NCBI GenBank assembly: GCA_038145075.1 | Contig: JAYQOY010000050.1 | Span: 1-12,728, forward strand | Direction of reading: 5' to 3' | Source: TMED14 sp038145075 | GTDB taxonomy: Bacteria; Bacteroidota; Bacteroidia; Flavobacteriales; Schleiferiaceae | DNA: 12,728 bases | Shown: piece by piece, positions 6,375 to 12,728 of the stretch | Layout: each line of letters begins with the position of its first letter | Numbering within the stretch: the first letter of the stretch is position 1 | Position numbers and translations under genes: made by a program | The notes under the pieces: generated by a model | The model's database searches: none | What the model was told of the DNA's origin: nothing | The model's input: the letters and a program-made list of their open reading frames with translations, nothing else

Positions 6375-8524
6375 GGATTGGGCAATTTGGCGTAGCCCAT
6401 GTTCCACAGGGCGAACGCAAATTTGTCAATGGCCTCTTCGATCACCATGGCCGTGGGTTTGCCGGCGCCGTGGCCCGCATTTACCTCGATCCGAATCAAC
6501 GTCGGCGCCGAACAGCCCTGCTTGGCCTGGAGCTCCGCCGCAAACTTGAAGCTATGCGCCGGCACCACGCGGTCGTCGTGGTCCGCCGTCGTCACCATGG
6601 TCGCGGGATAGCACGTACCCTCTTTCACATTGTGCACGGGGCTGTAGCTCAGCAAGTACTGGAACATTTCCTCGCTGTCTTCGGCTGTGCCGTAGTCGTA
6701 GGCCCAGCCCGCTCCTGCCGTGAAGGTGTGGTAGCGAAGCATGTCCAATACGCCCACCGCCGGGAAGGCCACGGCCGCCAAATCAGGTCGGCGCGTCATG
6801 ACCGCACCCACCAGCAAGCCGCCGTTGGAGCCGCCGCTCAGGGCCAAGTGCGATGACGAGGTATAGCCCTCGGCAATGAGGTAATCGGCAGCCGCCTCAA
6901 AGTCTTCGAACACGTTTTTCTTCTGGAGCTGCGTGCCCGCCACGTGCCAGGCTTCGCCGTACTCGCCGCCGCCCCGAATATTCGGAATGGCCAACACACC
7001 ACCCTGCTCCATCCACACGGTGTAGGACGTGCTAAACGACGGCGTCAAGCTGATGTTAAAACCGCCATATCCATAGAGAATGGTGGGGTTCTTACCGTTG
7101 CGCTTCAAGCCCTTCTTGTAGCTGAGCGTCATCGGAATTTTGGTGCCGTCCTTCGAGGTGTAAAACACTTGCTCGCTCACAAATTCACTTGGATCAAAGT
7201 CCATAGCGCTTTGGCGGAAGAGTTCGATTTGGCCCGCTCCTTCATCCTGCGTGTAGCTGTAAATCGCACTCGGCGTAATCGCATTGGTGAAGGTGAAATA
7301 CAGCAAACGGTCCGAACGCTTCCCCGTAAATCCCCCCACAGTACCCACGCCCGGCAGCTGCATCGTCTGCAAATGCGTGCCGTCGTAGGCGTATTCATCA
7401 ATTCGGCTCACGGCATGTTCCAGCGTGCTCACGTACAAACGGCCGCCGCCACTGCCCACGCTCATGGGAAACTCGCCCTCTGGAATCACTTCCGTCCAAG
7501 CGCTTTTATCCTGCACGCCTTGAGCTGCCATAATTCGGTTGTTAGGCGCGCCGTCATTGGTCTGAATGTAAATCACGCCCTCCTCTGACGTCACCACACC
7601 GTACTCTTTCTCAAAGCCGCCCGCCACCAGCTGCAGCTCGCCGCCGTTTTTCAAATCCTGCAGGTAGAGCTCATTGCCCGTCGTCGAAACGGCCGCCGTC
7701 ACCACCAAGTACTGACCGTCCTCCGTAATGCTCGCGCCGATGTAACGCCGGGGAGTCTTGCCCCCCCCAAAAATCAAAGCGTCCTCCGCCTGGGGGCGAC
7801 CCAAAGTGTGGAAAAACAGCTTGTGCTGGTCCGTCATAGCCGATAAGGCCGACCCTTCCTTAGGCTTTTCGTAGCTGCTGTAGTAGAAGCCCTCTTTGCC
7901 ACGCCACGCGAGGCCGCTGAACTTCACGTCCACCAATGTGTCCTCTAGTATCTCTTTGCTCGCAGCATCCATGACAATCACTTTGCGCCAATCGCTGCCA
8001 CCTTCGCTAATCTGGTAGGCCACCAAACTGCCATCCGGGCTAAACGAAATGCCGCCCAAAGACGTGGTGCCGTCCGCACTAAAAGTGTTGGGGTCGAGGA
8101 AGACCTCCACCTCGCTCAAGTCGTCGGCTTTGATCAGAGAGCGCTTCAGGACATACTGACTCTGCAAGCCATCATTGTAGTAGAAGTATTTGTAGGCCCC
8201 TTCCACAAAGGGGGCGCCAATTTTCTCGTAGTTCCAAAGCGTGGTCAAGCGCTCACGCAAGGCTTGACGGTAGGGAATTTGGGTGAGGTAGTCTTGCGTA
8301 ACCGCATTTTGGCGGGTCACCCAATCCGCCGTTTCCTCACTTCGGTCATTCTCCAACCATCCGTAAGGATCGGGGACCTCGTGGCCCAGGTAGGTTTTTA
8401 CATCCGCAGAATCGTACCGCGATTCGGGATACGCTGCCGTCATGGCCGAGGAGTGTTTAGTGGGCATGTTGCAAGCGGTTAAAAGGCCAGCGACTGCTGC
8501 CGAAATCATAAGAATACGTGCCAT
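6371..8524 (-). CDS. Prolyl oligopeptidase family (S9A) lipoprotein
   Basis: This is a 717-residue serine peptidase cleaving after proline in short peptides. The N-terminus is a lipoprotein signal with lipobox LLTAC (lipidated Cys18), so it probably acts in the periplasm or at the outer membrane. Residues about 35-460 form the beta-propeller region, with VPDPYGWLEN (50-59) typical of the family start. The C-terminal alpha/beta hydrolase domain has YGYGGFN (484-490), NIRGGGEYGEAWH (515-527), nucleophile Ser566 in SGGSNGGL, the Asp in DHDDRVVP (648-655), and His685 in NAGHGAGKP. All three catalytic residues are present. It is the first gene of the six-gene array and its stop overlaps the paaZ start. 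No Shine-Dalgarno sequence is seen ahead of its ATG, as is usual for Bacteroidota. Its link with aromatic breakdown is not obvious. Confidence 0.95.
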   Translation of the reverse strand: MARILMISAAVAGLLTACNMPTKHSSAMTAAYPESRYDSADVKTYLGHEVPDPYGWLENDRSEETADWVTRQNAVTQDYLTQIPYRQALRERLTTLWNYEKIGAPFVEGAYKYFYYNDGLQSQYVLKRSLIKADDLSEVEVFLDPNTFSADGTTSLGGISFSPDGSLVAYQISEGGSDWRKVIVMDAASKEILEDTLVDVKFSGLAWRGKEGFYYSSYEKPKEGSALSAMTDQHKLFFHTLGRPQAEDALIFGGGKTPRRYIGASITEDGQYLVVTAAVSTTGNELYLQDLKNGGELQLVAGGFEKEYGVVTSEEGVIYIQTNDGAPNNRIMAAQGVQDKSAWTEVIPEGEFPMSVGSGGGRLYVSTLEHAVSRIDEYAYDGTHLQTMQLPGVGTVGGFTGKRSDRLLYFTFTNAITPSAIYSYTQDEGAGQIELFRQSAMDFDPSEFVSEQVFYTSKDGTKIPMTLSYKKGLKRNGKNPTILYGYGGFNISLTPSFSTSYTVWMEQGGVLAIPNIRGGGEYGEAWHVAGTQLQKKNVFEDFEAAADYLIAEGYTSSSHLALSGGSNGGLLVGAVMTRRPDLAAVAFPAVGVLDMLRYHTFTAGAGWAYDYGTAEDSEEMFQYLLSYSPVHNVKEGTCYPATMVTTADHDDRVVPAHSFKFAAELQAKQGCSAPTLIRIEVNAGHGAGKPTAMVIEEAIDKFAFALWNMGYAKLPNP

Positions 8525-8549
8525 AAAATGGAGTTTGAGCCTTAAGCCC

Positions 8550-8557
8550 TAAAGATA
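8550..8557 (-). promoter_or_regulatory. Possible -7 box for the six-gene array
   Basis: On the minus strand these bases read TATCTTTA, one mismatch from the Bacteroidota -7 consensus TAnnTTTG, about 26 bases ahead of the peptidase start. A TTTG at the end of the terminator T run lies only 13 bases upstream, shorter than the usual spacing of about 19-21 bases to a -33 box. The short gap to the preceding terminator makes a promoter here expected, but this assignment is weak. Confidence 0.3.
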
Positions 8558-8571
8558 CCTCGGGCCGGGCC

Positions 8572-8604
8572 AAAAAAAAGACCGCCCCATCTCTGGGGCG
8601 GTCT
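8572..8604 (-). terminator. Intrinsic terminator of the T9SS-secreted protein gene
   Basis: This is a perfect 11-bp stem (8579-8589 with 8594-8604), rich in G and C, with a 4-base loop that reads GAGA (a GNRA tetraloop) on the minus strand. It is followed on that strand by eight T residues (8572-8579), the first T overlapping the stem base. It ends 44 bases past the TAA at 8648-8650. The T run is on the minus side only, so it ends the large secreted-protein transcript before the peptidase gene. Confidence 0.9.
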
Positions 8605-8611
8605 AAGAGAA

Positions 8612-8635
8612 AGCTAGGGCCCGAAAGCCCTAGCT
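8612..8635 (-). other. Second hairpin with UUCG-type loop just after the stop codon
   Basis: A perfect 9-bp inverted repeat (8612-8620 with 8627-8635) surrounds six bases. On the minus strand a further U-G pair would leave a UUCG tetraloop, a very stable RNA loop. It begins 12 bases after the TAA and precedes the intrinsic terminator, and it has no T run of its own. A role in protecting the 3' end of the mRNA is plausible. It contains CTAG on both arms, but otherwise does not match the CTAG-rich repeat. Confidence 0.6.
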
Positions 8636-8647
8636 GATTAGGATTGC

Positions 8648-11600
8648 TTAGCGCTGAACGGCTACACGCAAAGTGCGCGTTCCTTCTTCAGCGGTCAAGC
8701 GTACCATGTAGACGCCGGCGGCGAGGTCACTCAAATCGATGTTGAGTTCGCTCTGGCCTGCGGTCCACTCGGTAGCGAGGAGCAATTGACCTTGGAGACC
8801 GATAACGGTCACCTCGATGTCACCTGCCAATTCGCTGCGCTCCAACGTGAAGGCGCCTGTGGTTGGGTTGGGGAACAAGTTGATGGTACCCAAAGCCTCG
8901 TCGATGCTCACAGCACAGTCGTAACACTTGGTGAAACAAACTACTGCCAATGAGGTGTCGGCGTTGCTTACGGTCGTGTGGCGGTTGTAGCCACCGAAGC
9001 CGTCGCTCGTACCACACGCTGCCAGGTCGCCGCTTGCTTCAGCACCGTTCCAGCTGTTGCCGTTGATAAACTTGTAGAACAAGTCTTGATCCAAAGGCAT
9101 TTCAACCGTTACAGAGTAGATACCGTCACCGTCTGGGTCCGTCATTTCCGTAGCGCCAGGGTTCCAGCCTTGGAAACTGCCCGCTACGTGGATGCCGTCC
9201 GAAGAGATAGCGCCGTTAGCTACTTCCCATGCCATGTTCACATTGAAGGTCACTTCGATAGAACAAGCGTCACAAGAGCTCCAGCAAACTACGGGCAACG
9301 TGGTGTCACCTGCAGGTACCGTCAATACGCGGTTCGTGTAAACCGTATTGCCGTTGGTACAAGATGCAGTCGGGTCGTTCATCTCCTGAATCGTCCAAGC
9401 GTCTGCAGAGTACTTGTACTCCTGATAGCTACCTACTTCCAAAGGCAAGGTTACTGTCCAGATGTTGTCACCGTCAGGATCGCTCATCGCGTTACAGTTA
9501 CCACACCAGTTGTTCCAGAAGCCGTTGACTTCAGGCGTAGTGAAGCCTTGAGTCACCTTGTTCATGTCGACTTGGAAGGTCACATTCGAGTACTGCGTAC
9601 AAGAGATGTTGAAGACCGTAGAGTCGTACATCGGAGGATTCGTGGTAGAACCGTAGTGGTAAGCACCCCATGGAGCACCGTTCACAGAGGTCAACGTGGT
9701 GTCGATCGTGGCGACACGGTTGTCACCCCATGGGCACAAGATGTCCACTTGGTACCAACCTGCGTTGGTTCCGTCGTCCAAACCGTCACCGTAGGAGTCG
9801 TTGATGCGGAACTCATAGGTGCCATTGTCAGGGATGCAAACCGTGTCTACGTGCAAGGCCGCAGCAGCGTTGTAGGGAGATACGTCGCTGTATGGTCCGC
9901 CATTCGCCCACACCACACCGGTGTTGATGTCCTTGATGTACCAAGAAACCTCAGAGCCGTAGATATCCGTCAAGACTTCAACGCGTACGTTCGTACATGG
10001 CGTCAAGACACCGTCTACATTGAAGTTGTCCACAGCCCAGTACCAGCCCCAAGTTCCGGCTCCGTCACTGTAGCGCAGGCGAACCTGGAAGTCAGCATTT
10101 TGGTACATAGCCACATCGTAGGACTCGTGGGCAGGAGCCGTCCAAGAACCGCGTGTAGCCGTCATCGTATCTATGGTCACCCAGTTGGTACCGTCGTATA
10201 CTTCAACGTAACCTGCAGTGCCCGTGTAGCTTCTCCAGTAGTGGTCAAACTCAACCGTCAAGGTATCGTAGCCCATCGCGTAGATGATGGGTGACGTCAA
10301 GGCAGCATCTACAGCACTTGCTGAAGAACCTGCAGCGTCGTCATCAATCATAACAAACGCGGTGCCGTTCAAGCTGCTCGTGCCATACGTCGTCACACCT
10401 TCCCAGTTTTGGGCCGTGTTAGACGAGGTGATCCAGTTACAAGGAATGCCGTTGTTGAAGTCTACACTGTAAGGAATAGCCGTTGAAGGCACTGTACCAG
10501 CAATGGCTGCGGCGGTGGCCACTGGGCCCATGCAACCTTCAGAAACTACCCAGTCGTAGGCGTAGTAAACACGCACTTGGCTTGCAGATGTACCGAACTG
10601 AACAGAGTCAATGCTGGCAACGCCTGCAGCGGTGTAGGGGTATGAACCACCTGCGGTTGCGCGGTGCAACTGACCGGTCGTGCCGCTCAAGAAGGCCATG
10701 TTCATGAAGTAGGTTCCTGGCATCAAAGTCAAGCCTACAGCTACTTGGTGTGTGCCTGCCGCAGTAACAGATATCGGATTAGAACGAATCAACTCCGTAC
10801 CTACGTTACCCGTAGCAATCGCGCCACCCGCGGTAGAAATGCGAACTTGGAAGTTCACCAAACCGTTAGATTTGACGGAAATAGAATCAATGGTCATGGG
10901 CTTCTGAACAGAGAACCACATACCGTTGGTGAAGTTGCCGAAGCCACCCGTCAAAGTGGTAGGAGGTCCAACATGGACCGCATTTGCTTGGTTGTTATCG
11001 GCATAAACGGCTGCATAATAATTGGTATTTGCAGTGATTACAGGAGTCGTGAAGCTCGTGCCATTGCCTACAGCTGCTGAGTCCGTATTCATCCATACGA
11101 CCGTATTGGCCGAATTTGCGGGCGTTGCCGTGAATGTAACAGGCGCTGGGCCACAAGATGTTTGGGCCGCTATGGTCAACGTATCCGTTACAGGACAAGA
11201 AGGCGTAGAACATGCAGCCGTGAACGTACCAAATACGGTTGAAGCCGTGAAGGTCGTTCCAGAAGCACGCGTCAGCGAAGTGATGCCGTCAGGGGTTACA
11301 ACTGTGAAGCCTACCTCGGCGGTCCATGAACCAAGGGTTCCAACCTGAACCGTCACGGGCACGCCGTCACACAACATAACCGTTTCCGTGTAGCTAGAGC
11401 CAGTGGTAAAGCCGCCACCTACAGTGCCAACCGTGTAACCATTCTGAACAAAAGAAACCGTGTTGCCGTTCCAGCCGTCGCCATAGCTATCCGTCATGTT
11501 CACCGTAAATGCACACTGGTTTGCAGGAGGACAAGCCGTACAAACGGGTAAGAAGTTGCCGAAGTTTTGGCCAGCGGTGAGGTTCACACCGGAAACTCCA

Positions 11601-12728
11601 ATGTGGGAAACAACCGTGTCACCCGTAGCGCTCACCACATGGAAGCTCAATTCATAGCTCCAAGTGCCCAAAGTGCCCAAGCTAACGCTTACAGAATCCC
11701 AAGAACACAAGCCAAGCGTTGCTGTTCCAGCCGATCCGGTTGCTAACGTCACAGAGCCGTTTACATTGCCGCTCTGCGTGAACGTCACAACGTTTCCGTT
11801 CCAACCGTCACCGTAGCTGTCAATCATGTAAACCGTGTACTGGCATTGGTTAGAAATAGCACATGCTGCAGTCGTAACAGTGGCATTCGCGCTCCATGAA
11901 CACGTATCACCTACAGAGCAAATCTCACGAACGGAGTACTCATAGGTGGTTGACGCTGTCAAACCAGATACATTCGCCGTTCCAGAAGTGCCGCCTGCAA
12001 CAACCATGTACGCGCCCGTGGAACCGCTTAAGCGGTAACGAACCTGTGAACCAATCTTGGTCGTGTTGTTGGACGTCCAGTTCGCATCAAAGTTGTCATC
12101 TGAAATGTTTGTGGCATTCAGCCCAGAGGCACCAAAACAGGTCAAAGGAACAAACTCGTCTGCACCGATGTCGGGAGTAGTCGTTGAGCGTGTTTGGCCA
12201 TCGATATCGGTCAAAACACCCAGTGCCGCACCCGCGTTGTTGGGGGTTGAGCCCTGAACGTGCAGATCCGTGGCGCTTACAAATAAAGGATCGCCCCAAA
12301 CAGAGTTAGCATCCTGAGAGCTAGCCGTCTGCCATGCAGAAAGCGTGGAGCTACCTGTGCCAAAAGGCGTACTGCTCGATGCATAGTAGTTGTTATTGTT
12401 AGCCGTGAAGTAGGTTCCAGCCGCAGCAGCTGTTGCTGCCTCGAGCGCATAGCCACCGCCAGCGTTTACAATAATGTTGTTCTTCAACTCGTTGCCTCCT
12501 GCCGCGAAGACAGTAGTGGAGGTAGACTTGTTCAGGTAAACAGCACGGCCGGCCGTTAATGAACCAGCACTTACATTAACCGTGTTGTGCCGGAACACTG
12601 CATTGGCACAGTGGTAGGGATATATACCATAGATGGAACCCGTACCGTTGGAGGCGATCATGTTGTTCTCAATGATGCCAGGAGCCGTAGAAGGGAAGTT
12701 AGCGTAACCAAGATAGATTCCGTAGTTC
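8648..12728 (-). CDS. Large modular T9SS-secreted surface or adhesin-like protein (5' end outside window)
   Basis: The frame is open to the window edge, so the start is missing; 1359 complete codons are visible. An internal ATG at 12661 is not the start, because the 22 codons before it continue the same beta-helix pattern (IENNM...). Counting from that Met: beta-helix end about 1-170; Fn3-like about 173-266; tandem SYGDG modules 271-489; Ig-like about 491-560; unassigned beta-rich 560-725; MAM/choice-of-anchor-J-like 728-885; third SYGDG module about 890-1020; two starch-binding-like modules 1025-1249; T9SS sorting domain 1259-1337. The protein should be exported by Sec, moved across the outer membrane by T9SS and anchored or released after domain removal. 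No catalytic domain is recognisable in the visible part, so adhesion or polymer binding is the best inference. Base composition appears less G+C-rich than the enzyme genes downstream. Confidence 0.93.
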   Translation of the reverse strand, partial: NYGIYLGYANFPSTAPGIIENNMIASNGTGSIYGIYPYHCANAVFRHNTVNVSAGSLTAGRAVYLNKSTSTTVFAAGGNELKNNIIVNAGGGYALEAATAAAAGTYFTANNNNYYASSSTPFGTGSSTLSAWQTASSQDANSVWGDPLFVSATDLHVQGSTPNNAGAALGVLTDIDGQTRSTTTPDIGADEFVPLTCFGASGLNATNISDDNFDANWTSNNTTKIGSQVRYRLSGSTGAYMVVAGGTSGTANVSGLTASTTYEYSVREICSVGDTCSWSANATVTTAACAISNQCQYTVYMIDSYGDGWNGNVVTFTQSGNVNGSVTLATGSAGTATLGLCSWDSVSVSLGTLGTWSYELSFHVVSATGDTVVSHIGVSGVNLTAGQNFGNFLPVCTACPPANQCAFTVNMTDSYGDGWNGNTVSFVQNGYTVGTVGGGFTTGSSYTETVMLCDGVPVTVQVGTLGSWTAEVGFTVVTPDGITSLTRASGTTFTASTVFGTFTAACSTPSCPVTDTLTIAAQTSCGPAPVTFTATPANSANTVVWMNTDSAAVGNGTSFTTPVITANTNYYAAVYADNNQANAVHVGPPTTLTGGFGNFTNGMWFSVQKPMTIDSISVKSNGLVNFQVRISTAGGAIATGNVGTELIRSNPISVTAAGTHQVAVGLTLMPGTYFMNMAFLSGTTGQLHRATAGGSYPYTAAGVASIDSVQFGTSASQVRVYYAYDWVVSEGCMGPVATAAAIAGTVPSTAIPYSVDFNNGIPCNWITSSNTAQNWEGVTTYGTSSLNGTAFVMIDDDAAGSSASAVDAALTSPIIYAMGYDTLTVEFDHYWRSYTGTAGYVEVYDGTNWVTIDTMTATRGSWTAPAHESYDVAMYQNADFQVRLRYSDGAGTWGWYWAVDNFNVDGVLTPCTNVRVEVLTDIYGSEVSWYIKDINTGVVWANGGPYSDVSPYNAAAALHVDTVCIPDNGTYEFRINDSYGDGLDDGTNAGWYQVDILCPWGDNRVATIDTTLTSVNGAPWGAYHYGSTTNPPMYDSTVFNISCTQYSNVTFQVDMNKVTQGFTTPEVNGFWNNWCGNCNAMSDPDGDNIWTVTLPLEVGSYQEYKYSADAWTIQEMNDPTASCTNGNTVYTNRVLTVPAGDTTLPVVCWSSCDACSIEVTFNVNMAWEVANGAISSDGIHVAGSFQGWNPGATEMTDPDGDGIYSVTVEMPLDQDLFYKFINGNSWNGAEASGDLAACGTSDGFGGYNRHTTVSNADTSLAVVCFTKCYDCAVSIDEALGTINLFPNPTTGAFTLERSELAGDIEVTVIGLQGQLLLATEWTAGQSELNIDLSDLAAGVYMVRLTAEEGTRTLRVAVQR
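8651..8887 (-). other. T9SS type A C-terminal sorting domain
   Basis: The last about 79 residues start with the hallmark INLFPNPTTGAFTLE, continue with VTVIGLQGQLL, then LNIDLSDLAAGVYMVRL and finish in a short basic strand, LRVAVQR. This is the classic pattern of the type A sorting domain (TIGR04183-like) recognised by the Bacteroidota type IX secretion system. A short linker (SIDEALGT) separates it from the last binding module. Confidence 0.95.
8915..9589 (-). repeat. Two tandem starch-binding-like (CBM20/E-set-like) modules
   Basis: Residues about 1025-1133 and 1134-1249 (Met at 12661 = 1) are two copies of one beta-sandwich module about 115 residues long. Both begin with VTF(Q/N)V(D/N)M, contain a W-rich segment (VNGFWNNW; VAGSFQGWNP), an Asp-rich loop (SDPDGDNIWTVTLPL; TDPDGDGIYSVTVEMPL) and end with VVC followed by Cys-x3-Cys-x2-Cys. 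The pattern resembles starch-binding and related E-set modules; the Asp-rich loops could bind calcium. The ligand is unknown. Confidence 0.75.
9602..9994 (-). repeat. Third, divergent SYGDG module
   Basis: Residues about 890-1020 carry VRVEVLTDIYGSEVSWYIKD, then INDSYGDGLDDG (953-964) and a beta-rich end. The motif is shared with the tandem modules at 11195-11851 but the surrounding sequence differs, so this is an older or separate copy. Acidic DSYGDG loops look like metal-binding turns; that is inference. Confidence 0.6.
11195..11851 (-). repeat. Tandem duplicated SYGDGWNGN modules
   Basis: Two units about 110 residues long (271-375 and 381-489) each begin NQC, then a strand and DSYGDGWNGN (281-290 and 391-400), and share the pattern VTF.QNG..G.V, a Cys-containing strand, and TLG(T/S)W near the middle. 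The nucleotide sequence of the motif regions (about 11463-11521 and 11793-11851) is also alike, 330 bases apart, indicating duplication. Each unit contains paired Cys residues that could form disulfides outside the cell. Confidence 0.8.

Noticed and set aside
6944..7588. Plus-strand open frame of 214 codons opposite the peptidase gene
   Set aside because: Composition is that of a mirrored frame and it lies inside a clear prolyl oligopeptidase gene.
8978..10294. Long plus-strand open frame of 438 codons opposite the secreted-protein gene
   Set aside because: Its translation is rich in Val, Arg, His and Thr with no domain pattern. The opposite strand shows clear conserved modules here, so this is a shadow.
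9602..11851. Repeated motifs considered as a CRISPR-like array
   Set aside because: The repeats are few, unequally spaced and explained by duplicated protein modules; there are no cas genes.
12659..12661. ATG as start of the large secreted protein
   Set aside because: The frame stays open to the window edge and the upstream residues continue the beta-helix pattern, so the gene is cut by the window.
1..12728. Hidden defence, phage or biosynthetic system
   Set aside because: No nuclease, transposase, integrase, phage structural or biosynthetic assembly-line gene is visible on either strand; nearly all the window is explained by seven minus-strand genes.

Overview
The window looks like chromosomal DNA from a Bacteroidota bacterium, most likely Flavobacteriales or a close relative with moderately high G+C. 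The evidence is a type IX secretion (T9SS) C-terminal sorting domain, a DUF3078 protein, a fused alpha/beta 2-oxoacid dehydrogenase E1 and start codons without clear Shine-Dalgarno sequences. Every gene I can support is on the minus strand, so transcription runs from high to low coordinates.

Upstream part (12728 to 8648): the 3' part of a very large secreted modular protein whose start lies outside the window. From N to C it shows a parallel beta-helix end, an Fn3-like domain, two tandem 'SYGDGWNGN' modules, an Ig-like stretch, an unassigned beta-rich stretch, a MAM/choice-of-anchor-J-like jelly roll, a third divergent SYGDG module, two tandem starch-binding-like beta-sandwich modules, and a T9SS sorting domain. 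A tetraloop hairpin and a strong intrinsic terminator follow its stop codon (8572-8635).

Downstream part (8524 to 142): a very compact six-gene array. In order of transcription it encodes a prolyl oligopeptidase lipoprotein, PaaZ (phenylacetate ring opening and aldehyde oxidation), a small ABM-like protein, an enoyl-CoA hydratase/isomerase, a DUF3078 protein, and a fused alpha/beta 2-oxoacid dehydrogenase E1. Four of the five junctions are 4-base ATGA stop/start overlaps and the fifth is a 2-base gap, so one transcript with translational coupling is likely. PaaZ and the crotonase fit ring or acyl-CoA catabolism, and E1 fits branched-chain or 2-oxoacid oxidation. The peptidase and the DUF3078 protein belong to the cell envelope, so the array mixes functions.

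The most unusual signal is a CTAG-rich hairpin repeat. One copy directly follows the E1 stop codon (97-135). Two copies in the opposite orientation lie inside the DUF3078 coding sequence just after the signal peptide (3054-3138), 51 bp apart, where they are translated as a 17-residue repeat. One stem base pair differs in a compensating way between copies. I see no CRISPR array, phage, IS transposase, tRNA, rRNA or recognisable defence system.
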